From Qipengyuania marincola (GTDB lineage: Bacteria > Pseudomonadota > Alphaproteobacteria > Sphingomonadales > Sphingomonadaceae): a stretch of DNA of 64,000 bases. Positions 43,893 to 54,206 of the stretch are shown piece after piece. The notes under the pieces were generated by a model. That model ran no database searches and was not told the DNA's origin. It saw only the letters and a program-made list of their open reading frames with translations. The DNA lies in the NCBI RefSeq assembly GCF_029688625.1, contig NZ_JARULC010000001.1, positions 372,001 through 436,000 of the forward strand. Reading direction: 5' to 3'. Numbering within the stretch: the first letter of the stretch is position 1; every line of letters begins with the position of its first letter. Made by a program: the position numbers and the translations under genes.

Positions 43893-45291
43893 GCTTCTCG
43901 CAGGCGCCGCCGCGCTCTCCCTTCTGATCACCGGCACAGGGGCTGCACCCGCTCTTGCCGACGACCATGCCGCCTCGCCCTGGCAGCCGCAAAGCGTGGT
44001 TGAGATCGAGCATCCCGAGTGGTCGCGCAAGGCGGTGCTTTACCAGATCAACACGCGTCAATTTACCGAGGAAGGCACCTTCGCCGCCGCGCAGGAGCAG
44101 CTACCTCGACTGAAGGCGCTTGGCGTCGACATCCTCTGGCTGATGCCGATCCACCCGATCGGAGAGGTCAATCGCAAGGGCGGCCTCGGCAGTCCTTATT
44201 CGGTGAAGGACTATTACGATGTGAACCCCGAGTTCGGCACGAAGGAGGACTTCCGCGCCTTCGTCGATGCTGCGCACGCTCAGGGGTTCAAGGTCATTCT
44301 CGACCTCGTCGCAAATCACACAGCGTGGGACAATGACCTCGCCCGTCAGCATCCGGACTGGTACGAAAAGGACTGGAAGGGCGACTTCCGCCCGACGCCG
44401 TGGTGGGACTGGTCCGACATCATCGATCTCGACTGGTCGCAGCCCGGCGTGCGCGAGCATGTCGGCGAGGCGATGGAATATTGGGTCCGCGAATTCGACG
44501 TCGACGGCTATCGTGCCGATGTCGCCGGTTACGTTCCGCTCGATTTCTGGAACATCATGCGCGACCGCCTGACCGCCATTCGCCCGGTCTTCATGCTGGG
44601 CGAGGTCCAGGAAACCGCGTTCCATCACAAGGCCTTTGACGCGACCTATGCCTGGGACTGGCACAACACGACCAAGAACGTCGCACAGGGCAAGGGCAAC
44701 GCCACCAGCTTCTACGGCTATTATGCCGAGAACGAGAGCCTGTGGCCCGAAGAGGCCATGCGCATGACCTATATCGAGAACCACGACAGCAACGCGTGGG
44801 AAGGCACGATCTACGAAAATTACGGCGAGGCGCTCTACGCGATGACGGCGCTGTCCTTCACCGGCGAAGGGTTGCCACTGATCCACAATGGCATGGAAGC
44901 CTGCAACGCCAAGCGGCTCGAGTTCTTCGAGAAGGATGCGATCGACTGGAGCCAGGGCCGCGGCTGCGTTTACGGGACGCTGCTCGAACAGCTGGTGGAC
45001 TTCCGCAAGAGCAATCCTGCGCTCGACAACGGGCAGTGGGGCGCACGCATGCACAAGGTCGAGAACTCAGCGCCCGAGCAATTGCTCTCGTGGGTAAGGC
45101 AGACGGACGGCAACAAGGTCCTCGGCCTGTTCAACATGAGCGACAGGCCAGTCAGCGCGACCCTGACGAGTGGCCTACCCGCCGGCACCTATGGCGAGTT
45201 TCCGCTCGGACGAGAGGTCACGATCCGCGAGGGCGAGCAGATCGAGCTGCCCGCATGGGGCTGGCGCCTGCTGGCGAGCGGCGACGAGTAA
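43885..45291 (+). CDS. GH13 alpha-amylase, secreted to periplasm
   Basis: A 468-residue GH13 enzyme with a signal peptide ending near PALADD. The barrel shows VLYQINTRQFTEEGTF, VILDLVANHTAWDND, the nucleophile in VDGYRADVAG, the acid/base in FMLGEVQET and the third Asp in YIENHDSNAW. It lacks a carbohydrate-binding module. Translation overlaps the MFS stop, so it is the second gene of that operon. It would cleave dextrins in the periplasm ahead of MFS uptake. Confidence 0.91.
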   Translation: MHKLLAGAAALSLLITGTGAAPALADDHAASPWQPQSVVEIEHPEWSRKAVLYQINTRQFTEEGTFAAAQEQLPRLKALGVDILWLMPIHPIGEVNRKGGLGSPYSVKDYYDVNPEFGTKEDFRAFVDAAHAQGFKVILDLVANHTAWDNDLARQHPDWYEKDWKGDFRPTPWWDWSDIIDLDWSQPGVREHVGEAMEYWVREFDVDGYRADVAGYVPLDFWNIMRDRLTAIRPVFMLGEVQETAFHHKAFDATYAWDWHNTTKNVAQGKGNATSFYGYYAENESLWPEEAMRMTYIENHDSNAWEGTIYENYGEALYAMTALSFTGEGLPLIHNGMEACNAKRLEFFEKDAIDWSQGRGCVYGTLLEQLVDFRKSNPALDNGQWGARMHKVENSAPEQLLSWVRQTDGNKVLGLFNMSDRPVSATLTSGLPAGTYGEFPLGREVTIREGEQIELPAWGWRLLASGDE

Positions 45292-45316
45292 TTCCCCCCG
45301 CCACCGCCTGCGTCTA

Positions 45317-46585
45317 TCAATCGACGAAATCGTCGACCCGTTCGATGATGATCGCCGGGGCCATGCCGCCTGCCGCGCACATGGTGACGAGGCCGTAGCG
45401 CTTGTCCTGCCGCTCCAGCTCGTCGATCATCGTGCCGATGAGGATCGAGCCGGTCGCACCGATCGGGTGGCCGAGCGCGATCGAGCCGCCGTTGACATTG
45501 ACCTTGTCCCAATCGAGCTCGAGATCGCGCACGAACTTTGCCGCCACCACAGCGAAAGCCTCGTTGATTTCGTAAAGGTCGATGTCGTCCTTGGTCAGGC
45601 CGGCCTTTTCCAGCACCTTCTTTGCTGCCGGGACCGGGGCATTCAGCATCAGCGTGGGATCGTCACCCATATTCGCGGTTGCGACGATGCGCGCACGCGG
45701 CTTGAGGCCGTGCTTCTGCGCATAATCCTTGCTCGCCACCAGCACGGCGGCAGCGCCGTCGACCACGCCGGAGCTGTTGCCGGCATGGTGGAAGTGCTTG
45801 ATCTCGAGATCGGGATATTTCGCATTGACCAGCCCGGCAAAGGTCGTGCCGTTCTTGTCGAGCGGGACGTTGGCGATCTTGGCGAAAGCAGGTTCCAGCT
45901 CGGCCAGTCCTTCGCGTGTCGTCTGCGGACGCGGGTATTCTTCCGTGTCGAGCACGACATTGCCTTCGTCGTCCTTTACCGGGACGACCGACTTGTCGAA
46001 GCGGCCTTCCTCGATTGCCTTGGCGGCGCGCTGCTGGCTGCGATAGCCGACTTCGTCCAGCTCCTCGCGTGTGAAGCCTTCCATCGTGGCGATGGCATCG
46101 CCGCATACGCCCTGGTGGCTCTGCGGATGGCTAGCCTGCAGCCGCTCGTTATAGCTGCCCATCATCGGCGGTTTCAGCCCGGCGGCCATCTTGTCCTTCG
46201 ACATCTGCGCGGTGAGACTCATCATCTCGGTGCCGCCGGCGACCACGCAATCTTCCATGCCGCTCATCACCTGCGCCGCGGCCAGCGCAACCGAGGTAAT
46301 GCCGCCGCCGCAGAAGCGGTCGAGCGTCGTGCCGGACGAGGTGATGTCGTAGCCCGCGTCCAGCGCGGCCATGCGGCCCATGTCGCCCGCCTGCATGCCG
46401 TCCTGCGTGCTGACCGACCAGATCACATCGTCTACCGTTTTGGTGTCGAGGTCGTTGCGGTCCTTGATGGCCTTCAGGCAGGTCGCGGCGAGATGCTGCG
46501 GATGCATATGGGCAAGCGCGCCCTTACCCTGTTTCCCGATCCCGCGGGGGGTGCGGACGGCATCGATGATATAGGCTTCGGCCAT
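45317..46585 (-). CDS. Acetyl-CoA C-acyltransferase (thiolase)
   Basis: A 422-residue thiolase of the last beta-oxidation step. The nucleophile Cys lies in [13 protein letters not shown], the His in [14 protein letters not shown] and the second Cys in [10 protein letters not shown], with [11 protein letters not shown] also conserved. The start [15 protein letters not shown] at 46585 is the family N-terminus; 29 upstream codons were discarded. It is convergent with the amylase gene and divergent from an enoyl-CoA hydratase gene, 115 bases apart, forming a small fatty-acid oxidation locus with the genes that follow. Confidence 0.94.
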   Translation of the reverse strand: MAEAYIIDAVRTPRGIGKQGKGALAHMHPQHLAATCLKAIKDRNDLDTKTVDDVIWSVSTQDGMQAGDMGRMAALDAGYDITSSGTTLDRFCGGGITSVALAAAQVMSGMEDCVVAGGTEMMSLTAQMSKDKMAAGLKPPMMGSYNERLQASHPQSHQGVCGDAIATMEGFTREELDEVGYRSQQRAAKAIEEGRFDKSVVPVKDDEGNVVLDTEEYPRPQTTREGLAELEPAFAKIANVPLDKNGTTFAGLVNAKYPDLEIKHFHHAGNSSGVVDGAAAVLVASKDYAQKHGLKPRARIVATANMGDDPTLMLNAPVPAAKKVLEKAGLTKDDIDLYEINEAFAVVAAKFVRDLELDWDKVNVNGGSIALGHPIGATGSILIGTMIDELERQDKRYGLVTMCAAGGMAPAIIIERVDDFVD

Positions 46586-46700
46586 GGCGTGGACTCCTCT
46601 CGGCTTGTCGATTGTTGCGGCGATTGCCGGTTGACGTTTGCGTAAGCCTCCCGCAGCAAGGGCGCAAGACAAGTTTCAGTTTGCAATGGAGAGAGCCCGC

Positions 46701-47462
46701 ATGTCCGAGGAAGTCCTGACCCAAGTCGAGGACGGCATTCTGATCGTCACGATCAATCGCCCGGATGCCAAGAACGCCATGACCAAGGCCGCGGCCGAAG
46801 GGGTTGCCGCAGCGATGGACCGGCTCGACAGCGAGGACGATCTGCGTGTCGGCATCCTGACCGGCGCAGGTGGCACGTTCTGTTCGGGCATGGACCTCAA
46901 GGGCTTCCTGCGCGGAGAGAGCCCGGTCGTCGAAGGCCGCGGTTTCGGCGGCGTGGTTCAGGCGCCGCCGGCCAAGCCGCTGATTGCGGCGGTTGACGGC
47001 TATGCTCTGGCCGGTGGCCTCGAATTGATGATTGCGTGCGATCTGGTCGTGGCCAACAGCGGTGCGAAATTCGGCATTCCCGAAGTGAAGCGCGGCCTCG
47101 TCGCGGCAGCAGGGGGCGTGATGATGCTCCCCGACCAGATCCCCGAGCGGATCGCCATGGAACTGGCGCTGACCGGCGATTTCATCGACGCTGCGCGCGC
47201 ATACGAACTGGGCCTCATCAACCGGGTGACCGACGGCTCCGCTCTTGAAGGGGCAAAGGAGCTCGCAGCCAGCATCGTCGCCAACGGCCCGCTTGCGGTA
47301 AAGGTCTCCAAGCAGATCATTCGCGAATCTCGCGCATGGCCGATGGACGAGCGCTATACGCGGCAGACGCAACTGATCGCGCCGGTCTTCGTCAGCGAGG
47401 ATGCGCGCGAGGGAGCCGCGGCATTCGCCGAGAAGCGCAAGCCCGACTGGAAGGGCAAGTAA
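46701..47462 (+). CDS. Enoyl-CoA hydratase/isomerase family protein
   Basis: A 253-residue crotonase-fold enzyme. The oxyanion-hole segments are GTFCSGMDLKGF and AAVDGYALAGGLELMIACDLVV, followed by FGIPEVKRGLVAAAGG where the second catalytic Glu of true hydratases is expected; here the pattern gives a Glu in IPEVKRG. The ATG at 46701 follows a GGAGAGAG; the in-frame ATG at 46686 would contain that site. Located 42 bases before an acyl-CoA dehydrogenase, so both act on acyl-CoAs in one operon. Confidence 0.92.
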   Translation: MSEEVLTQVEDGILIVTINRPDAKNAMTKAAAEGVAAAMDRLDSEDDLRVGILTGAGGTFCSGMDLKGFLRGESPVVEGRGFGGVVQAPPAKPLIAAVDGYALAGGLELMIACDLVVANSGAKFGIPEVKRGLVAAAGGVMMLPDQIPERIAMELALTGDFIDAARAYELGLINRVTDGSALEGAKELAASIVANGPLAVKVSKQIIRESRAWPMDERYTRQTQLIAPVFVSEDAREGAAAFAEKRKPDWKGK

Positions 47463-47504
47463 GCGCCCGGCGCCGCGACAGAATACGAGAGAGGATCACA
47501 CGAA

Positions 47505-48668
47505 ATGTCCGTTATCGACGTACCCCAGCCCGCCTTCATGGAAGACGAGGAAATTTCCATCTTCGCCGATGCCGTCGGCAAGTTCTATCAGCAGCATGCC
47601 CCCGAAAAACGCGTCCTGAAATGGCGCGAGAACGGCCAGGTAGAACGCGAATTCTGGAACGAGGCGGGTGAGGCGGGCCTTCTCGGCGTGTCGGTGCCGG
47701 AGGAGTATGGCGGGCACGGTGGCGATTTTCGCCACGACATGGTGGTGATCGACCAGCAGGCAAAGCACGGCGTCGAGGGTTTCGCCGCGAGCCTGCATAA
47801 CACGGTCATCCTGCCATATCTCGTGCGTCACGGCACGGAGGAGCAAAAGAAGAAATACCTCCCGAAGCTCGTTACCGGTGAACTCGTCAGCGCCATCGCA
47901 ATGACCGAGCCTGGCGTCGGCTCCGACCTCCAGAGCATCACGACCACCGCGCTCAAGGACGGCAACGGCTACCGCATCAATGGGGCCAAAACTTACATCT
48001 CGAACGGCCAGACGGCAGACTTCATTATCGTCGTCGCCAAGACAGACCCGAACGAACGCGCCAAGGGCATTTCGCTGATGCTCCTGGAAACCGAAGGGGC
48101 GGATGGCTTCCAGCGCGGCAAGAAGCTCGACAAGGTCGGAATGGATGCAGCCGATACGTCGGAGCTGTTCTTCGACGATGTCTTCGTGCCGGCGGAAAAC
48201 GTGCTTGGCGGTGAAGAAGGCAAGGGTTTCTACCAGCTGATGGGCGAGCTGCCCCAGGAACGTCTGATCATCGCCATGGGCGCGATGACCGGGATCGAGC
48301 GCGCACTGGAAACCACGATGGATTTCGTCAAGAACCGCAAGGCTTTCGGCCAGACGATCTGGGACTTCCAGAACACGCAATTCGTGATGGCCGACCTCAA
48401 GGCGCGCGGCACGGCGGCGCGGGTCTTCGTCAACGATTGTATCGCGAAGCACCTCAAGGGCGAACTCGATGTGCCGACTGCCTGCATGGCCAAGTATTGG
48501 GTCACCGAGCTGCAGGGCGAGGTGGTGGACAAGTGCCTCCAGTTCCATGGCGGGGCGGGCTACATCAACGATTATCCCATCGCGCGCATGTACCGCGACA
48601 GCCGCATCACCCGGATATTCGGCGGCTCCAACGAGGTCATGAAGATGGTCATCGCCCGTTCGATGTAG
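47505..48668 (+). CDS. Acyl-CoA dehydrogenase
   Basis: A 387-residue flavoenzyme that makes the trans-2 double bond in acyl-CoAs. VSVPEEYGGHGGDFRHD, AIAMTEPGVGSDLQSI, the YISNGQTADFIIVV stretch and QFHGGAGYINDYPIARMYRDSR are family signatures, the last carrying the flavin contact region. It resembles long-chain acyl-CoA dehydrogenases of the Sphingomonadales type. An AGAGAGGA precedes the ATG. Cotranscribed with the enoyl-CoA hydratase. Confidence 0.94.
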   Translation: MSVIDVPQPAFMEDEEISIFADAVGKFYQQHAPEKRVLKWRENGQVEREFWNEAGEAGLLGVSVPEEYGGHGGDFRHDMVVIDQQAKHGVEGFAASLHNTVILPYLVRHGTEEQKKKYLPKLVTGELVSAIAMTEPGVGSDLQSITTTALKDGNGYRINGAKTYISNGQTADFIIVVAKTDPNERAKGISLMLLETEGADGFQRGKKLDKVGMDAADTSELFFDDVFVPAENVLGGEEGKGFYQLMGELPQERLIIAMGAMTGIERALETTMDFVKNRKAFGQTIWDFQNTQFVMADLKARGTAARVFVNDCIAKHLKGELDVPTACMAKYWVTELQGEVVDKCLQFHGGAGYINDYPIARMYRDSRITRIFGGSNEVMKMVIARSM

Positions 48669-48761
48669 TCAGGTTGCGGGGGATAGCGCGCGATGCGGCG
48701 CTTTCCCGATGCGGCCCGCACGGCGTAAGGCCCCTTCTCGGGCGTGAAAGAGGGAAGGGCC

Positions 48762-50138
48762 ATGCGAAGCTTGCGGCATCGCTTGCCGGAAACGCGGCGG
48801 GGTGTGGTGGTTGCGACCTACCTTGCCGCCGCCCTCGTCCTCGGTGGTGGCGGTTCGCCCAGCGCCATCGCGGAAGTTCTCGTGCAATTGGCGTTTGCGG
48901 GGGCTGTGCTCGCATGGGCCTGGTGGGCCCAACCCGCTGCGCCCGCAGATGCTTACGTGCCCCGCTCGCTCGTAGTGCTGGCCGGTGCTATCCTCGCTCT
49001 TCCGCTTGTGCACCTGATCCCCCTGCCGCCAGCATTGTGGCAGGCCCTTCCAGCGCGAGAATTGACGCGCGACGCGCTTGGCATCGTCGGTGCGGCAGAT
49101 GCGTGGCGCCCGCTGTCCATCGCACCCTTCGCGACACTGGGATCGCTGCTTGCCCTCGTCCCGGCGGTCGGCATCATGATCGCCACCGCGACCCTGAGCA
49201 CACGCGACCGGCGCTTCCTCCTACTCACGATTGCGGTCCTCGCCCTTGCCGGGGCCGCCCTCGGTGTACTCCAGATGGCGAGCGGGCCCGGAAGGTTCCG
49301 GCTTTATGAAATCAGCCATGATACCTGGCTCACGGCATTCTATGCCAACCGCAATGCGGCGGTCGATTTCCTGCTGATCGGCATGCTCGCGCTGACGGCC
49401 TGGGTTGCCGGGATTGCCCGCCGGCGCCCGCTTCTGAAAGGCGATGTCGGCTTTGCGACAATCCTGCAGCTGTTCCTCCTGGCAGCGGTCGTTCTGACCG
49501 GATCACGGACCGGGATCGCTCTTCTGCCGGTCGTTCTGCTCGTGCAATTCGCGATCCTGCGATCGGGCGGGGCTGCGCGAAAGCTGTCGACAGCATTTGC
49601 CCTCCTCGCGGGCGCAATCGCCACGATGAGCCTTGTCGCGATAGTGTCTTCGGGAAATGCCCGCCTGTCGACGCTGCTCGAACGCTTCGATGCGGGGCGT
49701 GATACGCGCGTGGACTTGTGGCAGGATGCCCTATCGGCAAGCGCAGCCTATTGGCCTTTCGGATCCGGGCTGGGGAGCTTCACCCGCGCATTCCTGCCGT
49801 TCGAACGATTTTCGACGATCGACGAGCTGTTTCCCAATCGCGCGCACAATGACTATCTCGAGTTCCTGATCGAAGCTGGACTTCCCGGCACCGGCGTTCT
49901 GCTATGCGCCGCGGTCGCTGTCTTCCTCCTGATGCGCGGGGCATGGTTCGCCTCACCCGAACAGCGCAGCCAAACTCTGTTTGCAGCGGGCGTTTTGCTG
50001 GTGATCGCGCTCCATAGCGTGGTTGATTATCCGCTGCGAACCATGGCATTAGCCAGTCTGGCCGGGGTGGCAGTAGGCCTGCTCGGCGCGCTAGCGCGGG
50101 GCGAAGCTCCGGGTCGCACGATGGACGGGACGGCATGA
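48762..50138 (+). CDS. O-antigen ligase/polymerase-like membrane protein (Wzy/WaaL type)
   Basis: A 458-residue polytopic protein. Around residues 190-260 there are hydrophobic helices with the conserved LTGSRTGIALLPVV motif, and a large periplasmic loop holds FGSGLGSFTRAFLPFE and PNRAHNDYLEFLIEAGLPG, the H-x2-YLE signature of the Wzy/WaaL O-antigen ligase family. The start at 48762 follows GGGAAGGG. It is the first gene of a four-gene exopolysaccharide operon, so it is more likely the polymerase of that polysaccharide than an LPS ligase. Confidence 0.88.
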   Translation: MRSLRHRLPETRRGVVVATYLAAALVLGGGGSPSAIAEVLVQLAFAGAVLAWAWWAQPAAPADAYVPRSLVVLAGAILALPLVHLIPLPPALWQALPARELTRDALGIVGAADAWRPLSIAPFATLGSLLALVPAVGIMIATATLSTRDRRFLLLTIAVLALAGAALGVLQMASGPGRFRLYEISHDTWLTAFYANRNAAVDFLLIGMLALTAWVAGIARRRPLLKGDVGFATILQLFLLAAVVLTGSRTGIALLPVVLLVQFAILRSGGAARKLSTAFALLAGAIATMSLVAIVSSGNARLSTLLERFDAGRDTRVDLWQDALSASAAYWPFGSGLGSFTRAFLPFERFSTIDELFPNRAHNDYLEFLIEAGLPGTGVLLCAAVAVFLLMRGAWFASPEQRSQTLFAAGVLLVIALHSVVDYPLRTMALASLAGVAVGLLGALARGEAPGRTMDGTA

Positions 50139-50845
50139 GGCACAAGAGCGCCACCAAGACGGGCATGGCCATGGTTGGGTTGTGCTGTGCAGTGGTGTTG
50201 AGCGGCTGCCAGAAAGGCGCAGATCCGGTGGTTCCCGCTGGTCAGGCCGGTTATGACGCGATTGCATTGCCGCCGAGCGCCGCTGACGTGCAGCGATATG
50301 CCTTGCAGCCAGGCGATATCCTTTCAGTTCGTGTCTATGACGAACCCGAACTCAGCGTCGAGGATATCGTAGTCGACAATGCCGGTGTCGTAAGCCTGCC
50401 GTTGATTGGCGACGTCACGGCACGCGGCCTGACGGCGACCGAGCTCGCCAACACGGTGGAAGCAGCCTACGCTGCCGAATATGTTCGCGATCCGCGCGTC
50501 ACCGTTTTCGTGAAAAAAGCGCAGGCGCGGACCATCGCGGTGGAGGGCGAGGTGGCTTTGCCCGGAGTCTATCCATTCGTCGAAGGGCAGACCTTGCTTA
50601 CCGCGCTGGCACTTGCGCGCAGTCCGACGGAGAAGGCGAAGCTCGATGAGGTCATGATATTCAGGACCGCCGGCAATCAGCGCCTGGCGGGCCGGTTCGA
50701 CGCGTCGGCCATTCGCGGGGGTCGGATGCCCGACGTGGCGCTGATGCCGGGAGATACCGTCGTCGTCGGCTTCTCCAGCACACGCGGCGCGTTTCTCGAT
50801 GCGGTGCGGGCGCTGCCGGTCCTGGGAATTTTCAGGCCGTTCTGA
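50135..50845 (+). CDS. Polysaccharide export lipoprotein (Wza/OPX family)
   Basis: A 236-residue outer-membrane polysaccharide export protein. It has a signal peptide with lipobox LSGC (lipidated C25), the polysaccharide export domain (YALQPGDILSVRVYDEPELS, PLIGDVTARGLTATEL, YVRDPRVTVFV) and one SLBB domain (AVEGEVALPGVYPFVEGQTLL). The short length is typical of minimal OPX proteins that need a partner. It overlaps the ligase gene by 4 bases and the kinase gene by TGATG. Confidence 0.93.
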   Translation: MRHKSATKTGMAMVGLCCAVVLSGCQKGADPVVPAGQAGYDAIALPPSAADVQRYALQPGDILSVRVYDEPELSVEDIVVDNAGVVSLPLIGDVTARGLTATELANTVEAAYAAEYVRDPRVTVFVKKAQARTIAVEGEVALPGVYPFVEGQTLLTALALARSPTEKAKLDEVMIFRTAGNQRLAGRFDASAIRGGRMPDVALMPGDTVVVGFSSTRGAFLDAVRALPVLGIFRPF

Positions 50846-53061
50846 TGAGCGTGGAACCCGCCCTTCCTGGCTCGCCGCCCTTCCAGCCCAACGGACGCTA
50901 CCAGTCGGCCTATCTTGCTGCCGGGACCAATCCGATAAGCGCCAATATCCGACAGGCAATAGCCGCATTGCGCCGACATATGTGGATGGCGCTCGCTATC
51001 GTTGGCGCTGTCGTCGTGCTGGCGCTTATCTCCACCTTGCTCGACACGCCGCGCTATACCGCGGAAACCAGTGTCCAAATCAACGACCAGAGCGACGAGG
51101 TCCTTGGCAGTCAGTTCGAAGGCGCCAATGTGGCTGCTCCGTCGGATTGGGACATCGACCGCTTCCTCAACACGCAGCTCGACGTGCTGCAGAGCCGCGG
51201 TCTGGCTGAGCGGGTGGCCGACCGTCTCGAATTAGGTACCAGCGAGCGGTTCTTCGCCGCGATGGAGGTGCCCGCATCCGCCCTCGCAGGTAACCAGAAC
51301 CAGGATCGCTCGCTCGTGCTCGATCTGCTGCGAGCCAATCTGTCGATTGATCTGCCACGGGCGACACGCGTGGCGCGGATCAGCTTCACCTCGACCGATG
51401 CGGCGCTTTCGGCTCTGATCGCGAACGCCTTTGCCGAAGAATTCATCCAGGCCAATCTGCAGCGCCGGTTCGACAGCACGTCATACGCTCGCGATTTCGT
51501 GGCCGAACAGCTCGAGGAGGCGCGCGTCGATCTCGAGGACTCGGAGCGGGATCTCAATGACTATGCGAAGAGTGTCGGGCTCATCCGCACCTATGATGCG
51601 CTCTCGACCGACGGGCGCGATCGCTTGGCCGGCACCGTTACGGCGTCGAGCCTGATCCAGCTGAACGATGCGGCGATCGAGGCCCGGGCCGACCGGATCG
51701 CGGCGCAATCGCGCTGGGAGGCAATCCAGGGTACACCGCTCCTCGCATCGCAGCCGGTGCTCAACAATCCCACCGTCCAGTCCCTGATGACGCGGCGCGC
51801 CGAACTGGAAAGCGAGCTGCAGACGGCCCGCGATCGCTATCTGGGCAACCACCCGGCCATCGCCAGGCTCGAGGCCGACCTGTCCGCGATCTCTCGCCAA
51901 CTGGAAGCGACCGCGCGCCAGGTACGCGAGTCAATCCGTGCCGAATATCGCGCCGCGCAGTCCGCAGAAGGCCAGCTCGATGGACAGGTCAGCCGAGCAC
52001 GCGGCGCCTCGCTCGCCGAACAGGACCAGTCGGTGAGGTACAACGTCCTTGCGCGTCAGGCAGATACCGCGCGTTCGATCTATGACGGCCTGCTTCAGCG
52101 GTATCGCGAACTGAATGCCTCCGCGGGCATCGCGTCAAGCAACGTCGCGATTATTGACAGAGCCGAACCACCGGCGGCGCCATCGTCGCCCAATGTTCCG
52201 CGCAATCTGGCCCTTGGCCTGCTGATCGGACTTGGTTTGGCAGGCATGGCGGTCTTCCTGCGCGATCAGCTGGACGATGTGATCCACACGCCTGAAGACA
52301 TTGAGGAGAAGCTGGATCTCGCGCTGCTCGGCGTTGTGCCACGAGCCGAGGACAGCGCGCCGCTCGACGCCCTGGACGAGCCAAAATCGCCGATCGCCGA
52401 GGCTTACAACTCGCTGCGCGGGGCACTTCTTTACTCCACTCCTCAGGGCTTGCCCAAGATCGTTGCTGTCACCAGCGCGCAGGCTCACGAAGGGAAGAGC
52501 ACGACCAGCCTCGCTATCGCCGAAGGCTTTGCGCGGATCGGGATGCGACCGCTGCTTATCGATGCCGACCTGAGACGTCCGGCCTTGCATGGTCTGCTGG
52601 GTCTGCAAGGCGATCGCGGGCTAACCGACCTGCTGGTATCGCAGGACGACCCGATGAGCGCAGTCTCGAAGGTTAAAGGGCGCAAGATCGATCTGCTTCC
52701 TGCTGGCCCCTTGCCGCCAAGTCCGTCGGAGCTTCTGTCGTCGCCGCGCATGGCACAATTGCTCGAGCACTTCGCACAGAGCCACGACGTTGTCGTCGTC
52801 GACGGCCCGCCCGTGCTGGGACTTGCCGATGCGCCGATGATCGCGTCGATGGCCGATGGTACGGTGTTCGTCGTTGAAGCCGAGCGAGGGCGGAGCGGTT
52901 CGCTCAAGGCAGCCTTGCGCCGCCTCCGATCGATGAAGCCGGTCCTCCTCGGAGCAGTGTTGACCAAGTTTGATCCCACGCGATCGGGCAATCGGTATTC
53001 GGCCTATTACGGCTACGATTATTATCAGTATGCGAGCCGCGAACGCAGCACCGCGGCATGA
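50845..53061 (+). CDS. Wzc-like polysaccharide co-polymerase / tyrosine autokinase
   Basis: A 738-residue BY-kinase with chain-length control domain. A first membrane helix follows about residue 45, then a periplasmic Wzz domain with long coiled coil (ARDFVAEQLEEARVDLEDSERDL), a second helix near LALGLLIGLGLAGMAVFL, and a C-terminal kinase: Walker A AHEGKSTTS near residue 545, LLIDADLRRPALHG, and VVVDGPPVLGLADA. The C-terminus has the tyrosine cluster AYYGYDYYQYAS that is autophosphorylated in the family. It regulates polymer length and export with the Wza-like neighbour. No cognate phosphatase gene is adjacent. Confidence 0.93.
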   Translation: MSVEPALPGSPPFQPNGRYQSAYLAAGTNPISANIRQAIAALRRHMWMALAIVGAVVVLALISTLLDTPRYTAETSVQINDQSDEVLGSQFEGANVAAPSDWDIDRFLNTQLDVLQSRGLAERVADRLELGTSERFFAAMEVPASALAGNQNQDRSLVLDLLRANLSIDLPRATRVARISFTSTDAALSALIANAFAEEFIQANLQRRFDSTSYARDFVAEQLEEARVDLEDSERDLNDYAKSVGLIRTYDALSTDGRDRLAGTVTASSLIQLNDAAIEARADRIAAQSRWEAIQGTPLLASQPVLNNPTVQSLMTRRAELESELQTARDRYLGNHPAIARLEADLSAISRQLEATARQVRESIRAEYRAAQSAEGQLDGQVSRARGASLAEQDQSVRYNVLARQADTARSIYDGLLQRYRELNASAGIASSNVAIIDRAEPPAAPSSPNVPRNLALGLLIGLGLAGMAVFLRDQLDDVIHTPEDIEEKLDLALLGVVPRAEDSAPLDALDEPKSPIAEAYNSLRGALLYSTPQGLPKIVAVTSAQAHEGKSTTSLAIAEGFARIGMRPLLIDADLRRPALHGLLGLQGDRGLTDLLVSQDDPMSAVSKVKGRKIDLLPAGPLPPSPSELLSSPRMAQLLEHFAQSHDVVVVDGPPVLGLADAPMIASMADGTVFVVEAERGRSGSLKAALRRLRSMKPVLLGAVLTKFDPTRSGNRYSAYYGYDYYQYASRERSTAA

Positions 53062-54206
53062 GGCGCGAAAGTTTTCAGGTGGTCGCGACGATCGTGACCC
53101 TCGTGTTCGTCATGCTGGTTCTCGTCAGCGGGTTCGATCGGATCAGCGAAACCCGCCATTCTTTCGTCCGCTTTGTTCCGCAGGATATGCAGGTCGGTGC
53201 AGCGAAGCGTCTGGCCGCTAAAGCGCTCAGCGAAGGCAAGTATTCCGCCGCAGCTGAACATGCGACTGTGGCGATCAAGCATGATCCGCTAGACCCACGA
53301 GGGCTGTCTTTCCTGGGGTCTTCACAGATCCTGCTGGGCGAGGGCGGCAGCGCCGATGCCACGCTGGCTGTGGCAGAACGGATCAGTCGTCGCGATCCGA
53401 TGGCCCAGATCCACTTCTTTTCACGCGAACTCGATCGTGGCGACTTCGCTGCTGCGGTGGGTCGGCTCGATGCGGTTCTGCGGACGGCCCGTGGCAATGC
53501 GATTACCCAGGATATGCTGGCACAGCTCGAGACATCGCAACAAGGCCGTGAGGCGCTTGTGCAGCGCCTCTCGAGCAGTCCGCGCTGGGCTCAGGTATAC
53601 CTGGAGGATTCCGCAGCCAGTTCTGACCGCTTGCGTAGCCGCGCCCAGATCTTGGGACAGCGCGACAGCGGCATCGCGGCCTTGGGCTGCGATGCGACGC
53701 TCGCGATGATCCGCGAATTGGCGCGCCGCAATTTTCGCGCGGAAGCAGAACTTGTCGCGGCCGGCCACTGCCCCGCCGCCACCCCTGCCGGGCTGATAGC
53801 CGATCCCGAGTTGGAAAACTTTGGAGCCGAGACGCCAGCAGCGGCGATCGGTTGGCGGAGGTTTCGTACCGGCGACTTGCGAGTGACGCGCCTGTCAGCT
53901 GGAGAGGCCCGCGTAGAAGTGGACAATCGGGCGAGCGTAACGCGGCTGGTGATGGCGCAGCCGGTCATGCCGGAGGCGGGAGCCTATATAGTGAAGGCAA
54001 AGGTCGACGGCCCCGGCGGCCAGCGCCTTATCGCGGCGCTTGGTTGCACCACGCCTTCGCGCCCCCGACCGGGCCGGCAGCGGCTCGATCGCGAAGGCCA
54101 GCGTCTCGAAGCTCCCGACTGCGACGATGCGGTGCTGAGCCTGTGGCTGCGCCCCGGGAAAGAGCGTGTGGTCATCGATCGCATTACGATGGCGCAGGCG
54201 AACTAG
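53058..54206 (+). CDS. Membrane-anchored protein of the exopolysaccharide operon (TPR-like)
   Basis: A 382-residue protein with an N-terminal membrane anchor (VVATIVTLVFVMLVLVSGF) and helical repeats from about residue 50 (AAKALSEGKYSAAAEHATVAIKHDPLDPRGLSF) that look like tetratricopeptide units. The C-terminal third is beta-rich (TRLVMAQPVMPEAGAYIVKAKVDGPGG), reminiscent of a carbohydrate-binding-like sandwich. I do not recognise a specific family. It overlaps the kinase gene by 4 bases, so it belongs to the polysaccharide assembly system, perhaps as a scaffold. The last 23 bases overlap the convergent glycosyltransferase gene. Confidence 0.72.
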   Translation: MRRESFQVVATIVTLVFVMLVLVSGFDRISETRHSFVRFVPQDMQVGAAKRLAAKALSEGKYSAAAEHATVAIKHDPLDPRGLSFLGSSQILLGEGGSADATLAVAERISRRDPMAQIHFFSRELDRGDFAAAVGRLDAVLRTARGNAITQDMLAQLETSQQGREALVQRLSSSPRWAQVYLEDSAASSDRLRSRAQILGQRDSGIAALGCDATLAMIRELARRNFRAEAELVAAGHCPAATPAGLIADPELENFGAETPAAAIGWRRFRTGDLRVTRLSAGEARVEVDNRASVTRLVMAQPVMPEAGAYIVKAKVDGPGGQRLIAALGCTTPSRPRPGRQRLDREGQRLEAPDCDDAVLSLWLRPGKERVVIDRITMAQAN